A stretch of 64,000 bases of DNA, taken from Luscinia megarhynchos. Its lineage: Eukaryota > Chordata > Aves > Passeriformes > Turdidae. The notes below the pieces were generated by a model. That model was not told where the DNA came from, ran no database searches, and saw only the letters and a program-made list of their open reading frames with translations. The DNA lies in the NCBI GenBank assembly GCA_034336665.1, contig CM067588.1, positions 6,326,655 through 6,390,654 on the forward strand. The letters are read 5' to 3'. Of the stretch, positions 46,305-56,580 are shown piece by piece. The position numbers were made by a program, and so were the translations under genes. Positions within the stretch are counted from its first letter, which is position 1, and each line of letters begins with the position of its first letter.

Positions 46305-46400
46305 CGCCTGGGAGGGTGTCCCTGCCATGGCAGGGGTGGCACTGCATGGGCTTTAAGGTCCCCGCCAGCCCAAACCAGTCTGGGATTCTGGGATTTGATT
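46305..46400 (+). mobile_element. CR1 LINE fragment, 3' end
   Basis: Matches the end of avian CR1 in sense orientation: GGGTGTCCCTGCCATGGCAG, then CTTTAAGGTCCC.CCAGCCCAAACCA, then the decayed terminal repeat GGATTCTGGGATTTGATT (CR1 ends in ATTCTATGATT repeats). 5'-truncated to about 95 bp. Confidence 0.85.
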
Positions 46401-46772
46401 AAAAACATCCAATTTCAAAAGCTTCAGACAGCACTTCTGCGAGGATTTGTTATTTATTTAAAACCCCCCAGCCTTGTATTTGCATAATTAAATTTTGCAG
46501 CTGTTGGGCCGTGGCGTGGGCTGGGTTTGGGGCTTTATTTTAGAGGGAATTCGTCCCAGCTGAGCCTTTTGTGCAGGAACCGCCAGCGCTGCCCCTGGGC
46601 CGGGGCAATCCCGGGGCTCCTCAGCTGCGCTGGGACCCGCACCCCCTGTCTCGACACCGAGCCGCAGTCCCCGGCAGCCGATCCCAGGGCCTCTGGGAGG
46701 AGGAGAACCTGGGACATAGCAGTATGGCATGCACGTGTTTGCCAGGCCGATGGACGTTTGCTCTGCCATGAT
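46401..46772. other. Unique spacer, no gene recognised
   Basis: AT-rich for the first 130 bp, then GC-rich. No gene signal is seen. Confidence 0.4.
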
Positions 46773-48313
46773 GATGACGGGAAACCTGACGGACGGACGG
46801 ACGACTTGACGGACGGACGACGGACGGACGGACGACGACGGACGGACGGGACTTTGACGGACGACGGATCTGACGGACGACGGACTTGACGGACGGACGG
46901 ACTGACGACTTTGACTTCTGACGACGGACTCTGACCTGACGGACGGACGGACGGATCTGACGGACTGACGGATCTGACGACTGTGACGATCTGGACGACT
47001 GACTGGACCTGACGGGACGGACGATCTGACGGGACGGATTTGACGACTGACTGACATCTGACGATACTGGACCTTGACCTGACGGACTCTGACCTGATCG
47101 GACCTGACCTGACGACTTGACGATCTGACGACTTCCGATCTGACTTTGACTGACTTGATCTGACTTGACCTGACGGATCTGACTGGGACTGACGGATCTC
47201 GACGGATCTGACTGGATCTGACGACTGTGATCTTGACGTGGACGAGACTGGATCTTGACGGATCTGACGATCTGACCTGGACGACGGATCTGGACGGATC
47301 TGACTCGATTCTGACCTGACGTGACTTGGACGATCTGATCGACTGACTGACCTGACGGATCTGACTGACTGATCTGACTCTGACGGACGACTTGACGTGA
47401 TCTGACCTGACGGACTTGGGATCTGGACGACTTTGACTCTGACGGGATCTGGACTGACTGGACGACTGGACTCTGACGGACGATCTGACTGGGATCTGAC
47501 GACCTGACTGACTGGACTGGATCTTGACGACTTGACCTGACGGACTGATCTGACTGATCTGGACTGACTGGATCTGATATCTGACGGGACTTGACTGATT
47601 TGGACTCTGACGATTACTGACCTGATCTGACCTGATCTGATCTGACGATCTGACGACTGACTTGACGGGACGATCTGATCTGATCTGATCTGATCTGACT
47701 GACTTTGACGGACCTAGATTCTGACTGGATCTGATCTGACGATCTGACTGATCTGACGTGACGATCTGACTGACCTGACTCTGGACTCGATTTGACTGGA
47801 TCTGATCTGGGATCTGATCTGACGGACGATCTGACTGACGTGATCTGACGATTTGACTGACGATCTGGACTGGATCTGATCAGATCTGATCTGATCTGAC
47901 GGATCTGGACGATCTGATGACGATTTGACTGGACTGATTTGGATTTGACTGACGATTTGGACTTTGACTGACTTGATCTGACGGGATTTGACTTGGACGA
48001 CGGATTTGACGGATTTGACGATTTGATTTGACGATTTGATTTGACGGATTTGATTTGACGGATTTGACGGATTTGGATGGACGATTTGGATTTGACGGAT
48101 GGATTTGATGGATTTGACGATGGATTGATGGACGATTTGTGATTTGGATGATGGATTTGATGATGATGGATGACGATGACGATTTTGATGGATGGATGAT
48201 GGATGGATGGATGGATGGATGATGGATGATGGATGGATGGATGGATGGATGGATGGATGGATGGATGGATGGATGATGGATGGATGATGGATGGATGATG
48301 GATGGATGGATGG
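46773..48313. repeat. 1.54-kb degenerate satellite grading from GACGGAC to GATCTGACT to GATTTGAC to (GGAT)n
   Basis: A continuous array with no fixed unit. It begins as (GACGGACG)n, becomes (GACGGATCTGACT)n, then (GATCTGATCTGAC)n, then (GGATTTGACGATTTGA)n and ends as (GGAT)n from about 48190. Minus-strand frames (SVRSVR, QIRQIK and IHPSIHPS repeats, up to 339 codons) are artefacts. Confidence 0.92.
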
Positions 48314-48405
48314 GATGTGTCCTGGTCCAAGGTGATGTCCCAGTTTTGGGATTTCGGGGCTCTGCTCCCCGCCCTCCCTCCTGACTCCTCCCCTGTCCCC
48401 TCCAG

Positions 48406-48547
48406 GTCTCCCGGAGTCTCTCCCGAGCCTCTCCTGCTCCGGGTGATGCCCCAATTCACCTTCGCCTGTTTCTGCGGCCTGCACGGCTTCTGCAAGCTGC
48501 AGAGGAAGAAGGAGGAGGCGGGCGGGGGGCAGGAGACGGCGGTGTGA
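48406..48547 (+). CDS. Candidate terminal coding exon, Cys-rich tail ending -ETAV
   Basis: I do not recognise the gene. Just upstream is a strong acceptor: branch-point-like CTGAC at 48381-48385, a C/T tract and CCAG ending at 48405. Entering in phase 2, the exon codes for about 46 residues up to a TGA at 48545-48547. The last 33 begin at an ATG (48446), hold CFCGLHGFC, then a basic KLQRKKEE stretch, a Gly-rich linker and a C-terminal ETAV, which fits a class I PDZ ligand (S/T-X-hydrophobic). Nearly every third base is G or C (TTC, TGC, CTG, AAG, GAG), unlike neighbouring array frames. The Cys cluster could be palmitoylated or bind metal. Two readings are possible: last coding exon of a larger plus-strand gene, or a 33-residue small protein. 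A weak donor TCG|GTACGC follows at 48571/48572, so the 3' UTR may be spliced to 49556. The exon sits between two minisatellites, and coding status is unproven. Confidence 0.5.
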
Positions 48548-48777
48548 GCAGCAGCCCCGCCCTGTCCCTCGGTACGCCGGGAGCGCGGGGCGGCCGCGGC
48601 GCCTCCCGCGCCTCTCCGAGGAGCAGCTCCGGCGCTGCCACCTCTGCTGGGGGGTCTGGGGGGTTTGGGGCGCTCGGGGGCTGATGCGAAGCGTCTGGGA
48701 GGGGAGGGGGAGCTGAGCGATCAGGGGGAGCACGGGGAGAGCTCTTCACTGCCCAGTTATCCCACAGATCTGCGTTT
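48548..48777. other. CpG-rich sequence after the candidate exon
   Basis: Dense CpGs at 48575-48640. It may be a 3' UTR start or intron. No further exon is seen. Confidence 0.4.
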
Positions 48778-49520
48778 GTTCTGCAGATTCTCCATTTATC
48801 CCTGCAGATTCTCCATCCCGCAAATTCTCCATTTATCCCGCAGATTTTCTCATTGCAGATTCTCCATTTATCCCGCAGATTCTCCATTTATCCCGCAGAT
48901 TTTCTCATTGCAGATTCTCCATTTATCCCGCAGATTCTCCATTTATCCCGCAAATTCTCTCATTGCACAGATTCTTCATTCGTTCCGCAGATTCTCTCCA
49001 TTTATCCCACAGATTCTCCATTTATCCCACAGAGTCTTCATTCATCCCTCAAATTCTCTCATTGCACAGATTCTCCATTTATCCCGCAGATTCTCCATTT
49101 ATCCCGCAGATTCTCTCATTGCAGATTCTCCATGAATCCCGCAAATTCTCCATTTATTTCGCAGATTCTTTCACCTCACAGATTCTCACATCTGTCCCAC
49201 AGATTCTCCATTTATCCCGCAAATTCTCTCATTGCAGATTCTCCATGTACCTCACAAATTCTCCATTCATCCCGCAGATTCTCTCCATTTATCCCACCAA
49301 TTCTCCATTTATCCCACTGATTCTCCATTTATCCCACCGATTCTCCATTTATCCCACCAATTCTCCATTTATCACATTGATTCTCCATTTATCCCACTGA
49401 TTCTCCATTTATCACACCAATTCTCCATTTATCTCACCGATTCTTTCACCCCACAGGTTCTCACTTTCACCCCACAGATTCTCTTCACTTATCCCGCGGA
49501 TTTCTCCGTTTGTTCTGCAG
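48778..49520. repeat. 20-bp minisatellite TCTCCATTTATCCCGCAGAT
   Basis: About 37 units of roughly 19-21 bp; later units change CCGCAGAT to CCACTGAT or CCACCAAT, and some gain TCTCATTGCA linkers. Many units contain a pyrimidine tract plus GCAG, resembling acceptors. Confidence 0.93.
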
Positions 49521-49555
49521 ATTCTCTCATCATTTCCTCTCCCCTCTCTCCCCAG

Positions 49556-51300
49556 GAATGCCGAAGCCCGAGGATGTCACCACCCGGATGCCGAGAATTC
49601 CCTCCTGGTCCAGCCGAGCCGCCCCTGCTCCGGCGATTCCCAGCAGAGAGACCCGAAAAGTTCCAAAAACGTGACCAGAGCTTGTCCCTGCCTCCTTCCC
49701 TCTCCGCGGGACCATCCCTGGCGTTTCCAGAAACTCGGGATTTGCTCGTGGTTCAGGAATTCCTCCTGCCCTCCCGCCTTTGGATCTCCCGCTTCTGTCC
49801 TGCAGCACCTCCTGAGGGATGCTGGGGCAGATCAGTCCCGCGGATGTCGGCGGCAGTGGATCCTTTTCCAAGGATTTTCCCTCCCCTGGAGCGGGAGCCG
49901 AGCGGTGAAGGCGGAGTTGAAGCCCAGAGCCGCTCCCGGCTTTTCTTTGGTGCTTCCCACCACGGATCCGCCGGAATTCCTCGAATCCCTGCATTCCCGG
50001 AGCTCACGGAAGGAGCCTCCACCTCTTCGGGAGAGCGGAGCTGTGCTCGCCAGAGATGGATTTGTTCCCACCAGCAATAATTCTTTTAAATCCCATCACA
50101 CCAAGGAAAGGATCCAGCTCCCCTCAGAGCTGCACCTGGGGCTGCCCTGGGTAAAAAAAGCCAAAAAAACCCAATTTAAAAATATTTTTCTCCCCAGAAA
50201 TCACCTGCTCAAAGTTGCCCCTTCTCCTTTCCACGGGGAGAATTTCCTTCCAGTCTTCCTACAGGCCAAAATAATTTGTGGCTGCCCCAAAACTCAGTTT
50301 TTTTTCTGAATGTTATCCCAAGGCCAAAGCTCCAGGTGGGCCCAGGGAAGCTCCTGATGCTTTGGGAAAATGCTGACTTTGTTCTGTTCCTATTTTTGCA
50401 CATCAGCAGAGCCTCCCCAATTCCACCTTTGCATCCTCAGTGCTGCCCTTGGCGAGGAGCAGCTCTGGACCAAAAAAAACAAAAAAAAAAAAAATCCAAG
50501 GAAGTTGGTGGAACTCCAGGGGCATTTCCTGAATGTAACTTTATTTTTGCACAAGGATCTGTGGTGGCCACACGAGGGATGAATTTAAAGATTTAAACAA
50601 CTTGGGATTAATCCCTGCTCTGGAAATGGTCACGAGTGTAAAGACAAGGGTGGAATTCCAGCCTGGTTTTATTCCAGGATGAATCCAGAGGCACAGTCTG
50701 GCACTGAGATGTGTAGGAAAATATTAATTACAGAGAAACGAGCTCGGACTGACTCACATCCCTCAGATTTCTCCTGTTCCTCCAGGTTTTTCCTATGCAA
50801 AACACACAAAAAACCAGCACTAACAGAGCCAGGTCAGCAGCAGGTCCTGACTCAACAGAGCCTCGCTTAAACCCAGGGCTCTGCTTCGGGGTTTTGCTCC
50901 ACCCCATCAATTTTCCTGATTCCAGCCTGGATGGATCCCTGGCAAAGAGGGAAAGGCACAGAACCCTCTCCTGACACACATCAATGCATTAATTCTCTTT
51001 TTATTGTCCTTTTTTCATCCCTGCTGCCTGGATTTCTTCAGGAAAGGATTCCCGAGATGTTCCCCAGGAGCCATAGGAATCTCTACTGTACAAATGGGGT
51101 TTTTATTTTTTATTTTTTGGGGGGGTTGGGAAATTGATGGAGTGATGGATCAACAGGCATCTGTCAATAAGCACAGGCAGCTCCCACGCACAGAGCAGAG
51201 CACTTCCTACAGGAATTCCTATGCCAGAGGAATCAATAAATTAATAAATTAATTCATACATACATTAATAAATAACCAAATAAAGAAATGAAATATTTAT
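49556..51300 (+). other. Possible 3' UTR exon or unique sequence
   Basis: A strong acceptor (CATTTCCTCTCCCCTCTC, then TCCCCAG) ends at 49555. The sequence beyond is unique and lacks any recognisable peptide, but becomes AT-rich and ends with several AATAAA signals (51235-51240 and more to about 51290). If the exon at 48406 belongs to a real gene, this could be its spliced 3' UTR. An A-run at 50468-50494 may mark an old retroposon tail. Speculative. Confidence 0.3.
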
Positions 51301-51697
51301 GATAATTTTTAGGTGTGGGGTTTATGGTCGTTTGGAGCTGAGGGGTTTTGCTCCTTTTTTCTTGAAAACATCCCAGAATGCACTTTTAAAAAAAATAATT
51401 TCAAATTCCCTGAGTTTGGGAATGGGATGGGTGTGGGGAAGGGCACAGGGGTTGTTAAAGCACAAACCGACCCCACAGCCACTCCTGGGATGTCAGGAAA
51501 ACTCCCAGCCAAAGGCTTGGGAGGTCAGATGGGAAAACCCCAACACATTAATTTGAGTAATTATTGGCTCTGTCCTAACGAGCATCACTGGCTGGGACTA
51601 ACGTTTTCCTGGAGGATTTTCTTCCGAGATCCATCGTCTTCTGGGGTGTTCCCCCTTCCCAGAAGGATTTGGGGAATCTCCCAGCTCTCCCTGCCCT
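51301..51697. other. Unique sequence, no gene recognised
   Basis: Nothing supported. Confidence 0.4.
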
Positions 51698-52700
51698 TCT
51701 TGGGGAGGGATCGGGAACATCGGGGAGGGATTAGGAACAGCAGGGAGGGATCCAGGGAGGGATCAGGAACACGGGAGAGATTCAGGAATAGCAGGGAAGG
51801 ATCAGGAATAGCAGGGAAGGATCCAGGAATAGCAGGGAGGGATCAGGAATAGCAGGGAGGGATCCAGGGAATAGCAGGGAGGGATCCAGGGAGGGATCAG
51901 GGATAGCAGGGAGGGATCAGGAATAGCAGGGAGGGATCCAGGAATAGCAGGGAGGGATCAGGAATAGCAGGGAGGGATCAGGAATAGCAGGGAGGGATCC
52001 AGGAATAGCAGGGAGGGATGAGGAATAGCAGGGAGGGATCCAGGGAGGGATCAGGAATAGCAGGGATGGATCAGGGATAGCAGGGAAGGATCAGGAATAG
52101 AAGGGAGGGATCCAGGAACGTTGGGGAGAGATTCACAAGAATCAAGGAGGGATCAGGAACAGCAGAGAGGACTCCAGGAATAGCAGGGAAGGATCCAGGA
52201 GAATCTGGGAAGGATCCAGGGAGGGATCCAGGAACACTGGGGAGACATTCAGGAGAATCAAGGAGGGATCCAGCAGAATCAGGGAGGGATCAGGAATAGC
52301 AGGGAAGGATCCAGGTGAATCTGGGAGGGATCCAGGGAGGGATCCAGGAACACTGGGGAGACATCCAGGAGAATCAAGGAGGGATCCAGCAGAATCAGGG
52401 AGGGATCAGGAACTTTGGGGAGAGATCCAGGAATAGCAGGGAAGGATCAGGAATAGAAGGGAGGGATCCAGGGAGGGATCAGGGATAGCAGAGAGGGATC
52501 CAGGAACATTGGGGAGACATTCAGGAGAATCAAGGAGGGATCAGGAACATCGGGGAGGACTCCAGGAATAGCAGGGAAGGATCCAGGAGAATCAGGGAAG
52601 GATCCAGGGAGGGACCAGGAACACTGGGGAGACATTCAGGAGAATAAGGAGGGATCCAGCAGAATCTGGGAGGGATCAGGAACGTCGGGGAGGGATGCAG
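51698..52700. repeat. 1-kb minisatellite of GGGAGGGATCCAGGAATAGCA units
   Basis: About 45 units of 20-25 bp combining GGGAGGGATC, AGGAATAGCA and, in the second half, GGGGAGACATTCAGGAGAAT variants. Confidence 0.93.
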
Positions 52701-53093
52701 CACTCCCTGGAGCGCCGTGGGAGCCGTCAGGAACTCCCAGCCGATGGATCCCGCTCCCTTTCAGGGCTCCCAGAGCTGTGCACACCCCAATCCCAGCGGC
52801 TCCTGCCCCTTGGCGAGGTTATCCCCAAAATTATGGCATGCAGGGCATGGCTGTGTTTTGCTCCCCGGGTGAAAATTCCCGATGGCCTCGGGAGCTGCTC
52901 CTTCCAACGGGAATGAGCTTTTCCCGCGGCATCCAGCGCGTGGAGCTGCTGGATAAATGGGATTTGATCCCTGGGAGGGGGGATTGTTCTGGAAAGGGAG
53001 GCGGGTTTGGGAACAGGGAAAGGCGACCGTGGATGTGGAGAAGGTGATGCTCACGGGGGCAGTCAGGGCTGGATCAGCTTCCAAGGAGCCCCA
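52701..53093. other. Unique sequence, no gene recognised
   Basis: Nothing supported. Confidence 0.4.
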
Positions 53094-53402
53094 GGATGGT
53101 TCGGGTGGGAAGAGACTTAAAAATCCTTAAAACTCATCTCATTCCTCATTCCCTTCCACACCCTCTGCCGTCCCAGGGGCTCCAAGCCCATCCAACGCAG
53201 CCTTGGACATTTCCAGGGATGGGGCAGCCACAGCTTCTCTGGGAATTCCATCCCAGCCCATCCCCACCCTCCCAGGGGAGAATTCCTTCCCAATTTCCCA
53301 ATTTCCCACCTAAATCTCCCTTTTTTAGTATAAACAAATTCCGCTTGTGCTACCACTCCATGCCCACATCAATAATCCCTCTCCAGCTCGCTTGAAGGTT
53401 TT
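53094..53402 (-). mobile_element. CR1 LINE fragment, about 310 bp, 3' end at left
   Basis: Read on the plus strand it is the reverse complement of the CR1 3' region: GGTTCGGGTGGGAAGAGACTT, CCAAGCCCATCCAACGCAGC, CTTGGACATTTCCAGGGATG, GGGGCAGCCACAGCTTCTCT, GAATTCCTTCCCAAT, CTTGTGCTACCACTCCATGC and CCCTCTCCAGCT. All are in the order known for CR1. The 5' part of the element is missing, as usual. Confidence 0.92.
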
Positions 53403-53465
53403 TTCTTTGGCACGAACAAGAGGGAAAAGGCAGAAAAGGGGGATTATAACCCCTGCCCACCCCCT
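53403..53465. other. Short spacer
   Basis: Nothing recognised. Confidence 0.4.
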
Positions 53466-53905
53466 GGGCTGAACTGGGCTGGGTCGGACTGGGCTGGACT
53501 GAGCTGAGCTGGGCTGGGCTGGACTGGAGACTGGGATGGAGTGGGCTGGACTGGGCTGGGCTGGACTGGCTGAGCTGGGTTGGACTAGGGCTGGACTGGG
53601 CTGAGCTGGGCTGAGCTGGGCTGGGCTGGACTGGGATGGAGGGCTGGACTGGGCTGGGCTGGACTGGCTGAGCTGGACTGGGCTGGGACTGGGCTGGACT
53701 GGACTGGGATGGACTGGACTGGGATGGATGGGCTGGACTGGGCTGGGCTGGACTGAGCTGAGCTGGGTTGGACTGGGCTGGACTGGACTAGGCAGGACTG
53801 GACCGCACTGGACTGCAGTGGACTGGACTGGGCTGGACTGGGCTGCTCTGGACTAGACTGGACTGGACTGCACTGGGCTGGGCTGGGCTGGGCTGGGCTG
53901 GGCTG
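53466..53905. repeat. GGGCTGGACT decamer/pentamer array
   Basis: About 44 copies of 10-bp units built from GGGCT, GGACT and GAGCT pentamers. Confidence 0.94.
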
Positions 53906-54186
53906 AGAACGCGCCCAACTCATCGCACGTCCCGCTCCCCTCTCCGTGCGCGGCCCCTTTAAATCCGCCGGGATGGCACAGCCCACCCTCGGGCCGGGGG
54001 GGGATTTCCCCTCCGCGCCGCTGCAGCGCGCAGCCGGTGCCACCGCGCCGCCCCTCCCCCCCTCCGCGGGCAGTGGTACGGCCCACACGGGTGTCTGTGG
54101 GGAGGGGGCGTGGCCAGCGCCGCGCGGCGGGCTCGGAACTGCCTCAGGGCGGCGATCGCTGCTCCGGGACTATCCCGGGACAATCG

Positions 54187-54328
54187 GAGATCCGCGGTGT
54201 GCGGGAGATCCCCGGTGCGCGGGAAATCCCCGGTGCGCAGAGATCCCCGGTGCGCAGAGATCCCCGGTGCGCGGGAGATCCCCGGTGCGCAGAGATCCCC
54301 GGTGTGCGGGAAATCGCCGGTTCGCGGA
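54187..54328. repeat. 17-18 bp tandem repeat GAGATCCCCGGTGCGCGG, 8 copies
   Basis: Eight units, alternating GAGATCCCCGGTGCGCGG and AGATCCCCGGTGCGCAG, ending about 65 bp upstream of the tRNA gene. Confidence 0.93.
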
Positions 54329-54391
54329 GCGGAAGATGGCGCGGGGGCGGCGTTGAGGGTTTTCCCGGAATGGCGGGCGAGGCGCTGCCGG

Positions 54392-54463
54392 GACCTCGTG
54401 GCGCAACGGTAGCGCGTCTGACTCCAGATCAGAAGGCTGCGTGTTCGAATCACGTCGGGGTCA
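54392..54463 (+). tRNA. tRNA-Trp (anticodon CCA)
   Basis: Intronless 72-nt tRNA that decodes UGG and carries tryptophan to the ribosome. The acceptor stem GACCTCG pairs with CGGGGTC (one G-U), followed by discriminator A. The D stem is GCGC/GCGC, the anticodon stem TCTGA/TCAGA around loop CTCCAGA, giving CCA at 54424-54426. The T arm has GCGTG/CACGT with loop TTCGAAT. Internal Pol III promoter elements are clear: A box TGGCGCAACGG (54399-54409) and B box GTGTTCGAATC (54441-54451). CCA is not encoded, as expected in eukaryotes. All stems are intact, so it should be functional. From memory the sequence is very close to mammalian tRNA-Trp isodecoders. Confidence 0.97.
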
Positions 54464-54483
54464 CGCCGCCCCTCGGGGCTCTC

Positions 54484-54487
54484 TTTT
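54484..54487 (+). terminator. Pol III terminator (TTTT) of tRNA-Trp
   Basis: The first run of four T residues after the gene, 21 nt past its 3' end, with a second T-run at 54489-54491. Confidence 0.75.
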
Positions 54488-54531
54488 CTTTCCCTGCACC
54501 CCGCGGAGTTTTGGGGTGCGGGTCCCACGGC

Positions 54532-54580
54532 TTTTATTTTATTTTATTTTATTTTATTTTATTTTATTTTATTTTATTTT
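54532..54580. repeat. (TTTTA)n microsatellite
   Basis: Nine to ten perfect TTTTA pentamers directly downstream of the tRNA region. Confidence 0.96.
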
Positions 54581-54671
54581 TGTTTTCATGTTTTATGCGG
54601 TGCAGATGTTAAAAATCAGCCAGGAATGATTCCTTGGGGCTGAGGAATCCATTTGCATTTCTATTTAGTTT

Positions 54672-55047
54672 TCTTTAGTTATTCTTATTCTTATTCTTAT
54701 TCTTATTCTTATTCTTATTCTTTTATTCTCATTCTTATTCTCATTCTTTTTCTTATTCTCTTTCTTTTCCTTTTCCTTTTCCTTTTCCTTTTCCTTTTCC
54801 TTTTCCTTTTCCTTTTCCTTTTCCTTTTCCTTTTCCTTTTCCTTTTCCTTTTCCTTTTCCTTTTCCTTTTCCTTTTCTTTTCTTTTTCTTTTTCTTTTTC
54901 TTTTTCTTTTTCTTTTTCTTTTTCTTTTTCTTTTTCTTTTTCTTTTTCTCTTTCTCTTTCTCTTTCTCTTTCTCTTTTTCTTTTTCTTCTTTTATTCTTA
55001 TTTATTTATATTTATTTATATTTATTTATATTTATTTATATTTATTT
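54672..55047. repeat. Compound hexanucleotide microsatellite
   Basis: Successive blocks of (TTATTC)n, (TTTTCC)n, (TTTTTC)n, (TTTCTC)n and (TTATTTATA)n. Positions 54756-54993 form a 238-nt pure pyrimidine tract. The Leu/Phe-rich plus-strand frame here is an artefact. Confidence 0.95.
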
Positions 55048-55507
55048 TTTGGTTCTCCTGCGTTTGTGGCTGATTTTCTGGGATCCCCAGCAGGTGAATG
55101 AGCTCCCAATTCTTCCCTGGAATTTGGGATGCTTTGGGTTTCTGCAATTCTCTTTTTTAGGAGTTTTTTTCACCTTTTTTCTCCTCCAGACTAAACCTGG
55201 AGCAACCTTTGGAACACAAGAGTTCAGAGTGCAGCAGCTGGAGCCCGAATTCAGGAAAATCCGAATATTTGATGTCTCTGCTGCCAAATGAGGGAATTAC
55301 AAGTTGATATAAACTGATTTTCTTTGCATTCACTGCTGACAAACGCAGTAATTAACTCCAATCAGTTAATTACAGCTCCCTCCAGCTTTGGTTTGGGGTT
55401 CAACTCTGGTTTTCTGGGTTTTTTTTGGTTTGTTTTTTTTTTTGGTCGATGCTGCTCCTGTGGAAAAGCTGAAAATTGGGGATTATTTCGTATTTTTATT
55501 ACTATTT
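55048..55507. other. AT-rich unique sequence, no gene recognised
   Basis: Nothing supported. Confidence 0.4.
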
Positions 55508-55659
55508 TTACCTACTGGGGATTTACAATTATTTTCCAATACAATTCAGTCTTATACCATGGTCCAGCTGTGTTCCCATCCAATGTGACAGTGCCAGAAT
55601 GTCACCCAGCATGGATGGCACGGAGCAGGAGGAGGAAGAGGATCCACACCCCAAATTCT
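55508..55659 (-). mobile_element. Internal LTR fragment
   Basis: From TTACCTACTGGGGATTTACA to CCACACCCCAAATTCT it matches the TATA-proximal U3 of the LTRs at 13621-14242 and 25129-25739. Both ends are missing. Its right edge runs directly into the 156-bp tandem array. Confidence 0.88.
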
Positions 55660-56580
55660 ATTTCTATTTCCATTTCTATATTTTATTTATTTTTTTATTT
55701 TAATTCACAAAATCCACAGCTCAAAGCTGCTTCCACTCCAGGATCTGCAGCTGCTTTGGGATGGTTTTGGGGTGGTTTTTTCCTTATTTCTATTCCTATT
55801 TCTATTCCTATTTCTATTCCTATTTCTATTTCCCATTTCTATACTTTTATTTATTTTTTATTTTAATTCACAAAATCCACAGCTCAAAGCTGCTTGCTCT
55901 CCAGGATCTGCAGCTGCTTTGGGATGGTTTTTGGGGTGGTTTTTTCTTTATTTCTATTCCTATTTCTATTCCTATTTCTATTCCTATTCCTATTTCTATA
56001 TTTTATTTATTTTTTATTTTAATTCATAAAATCCACAGCTCAAAGTTGCTTCCACTCCAGGATCTGCAGCTGCTTTGGGATGGTTTTTGGGGTGGTTTTC
56101 CCCTTTTTTCTATTTCCATTTCCGCTTCCATTTCCATTTCCATTTCTATTTCTATATTTTATTTATTTTTTATTTTAATTCTCAAAATCCACAGCTGAAA
56201 GCTGCTTCCACTCCAGGATCTGCAGCTGCTTTGGGATGGTTTTTGGGGTGGTTTTTCCCTTTTTCTATTTCCATTCCTATTTCTATTCCTATTTCTATTC
56301 CTATTCCTATTTCTATATTTTATTTATTTTTTATTTTAATTCACAAAATCCACAGCTCCAAGCTGCTTGCTCTCCAGGATCTGCAGCTGCTTTGGGATGG
56401 TTTTTGGGGTGGTTTTCCCCTTTTTTCTATTTCCATTTCCGCTTCCATTTCCATTTCCATTTCCATTTCTATACTTTATTTATTTTTTATTTTAATTCAC
56501 AAAATCCACAGCTCCAAGCTGCTTGCTCTCCAGGATCTGCAGCTGCTTTGGGATGGTTTTTGGGGTGGTTTTCCCCTTTT
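55655..56580. repeat. 156-163 bp tandem repeat, about six copies
   Basis: The anchor GGATCTGCAGCTGCTTTGGG recurs at 55741, 55904, 56060, 56216, 56377 and 56533. Each unit has a TTTCTATTCCTA microsatellite part, a TTTATTTTTTATTTTAATTC part and a unique CACAAAATCCACAGCTC part. Length differences lie in the microsatellite. It contains no real genes. Confidence 0.94.

Larger units (their letters stand above)
53920..54500. promoter_or_regulatory. CpG island around the tRNA gene
   Basis: CpG-dense sequence containing the 8-unit array at 54187-54328 and the tRNA-Trp gene. Active vertebrate tRNA genes often lie in such islands. A Pol II promoter is also possible but not shown. Confidence 0.5.

Noticed and set aside
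45460..46347. 295-codon minus-strand frame in the CpG-rich block
   Set aside because: An open plus-strand frame covers the same region; GC-rich DNA has few stops and the peptide resembles no known protein.
46488..48733. Ser/Arg/Ile-rich minus-strand frames (IHPSIHPS and similar)
   Set aside because: They are readings of the GACGGATCT to GGAT satellite.
54653..55291. Phe/Leu-rich 212-codon plus-strand frame resembling a membrane protein
   Set aside because: It is a translation of the TTTTCC/TTTTTC microsatellite, not a real transmembrane protein.
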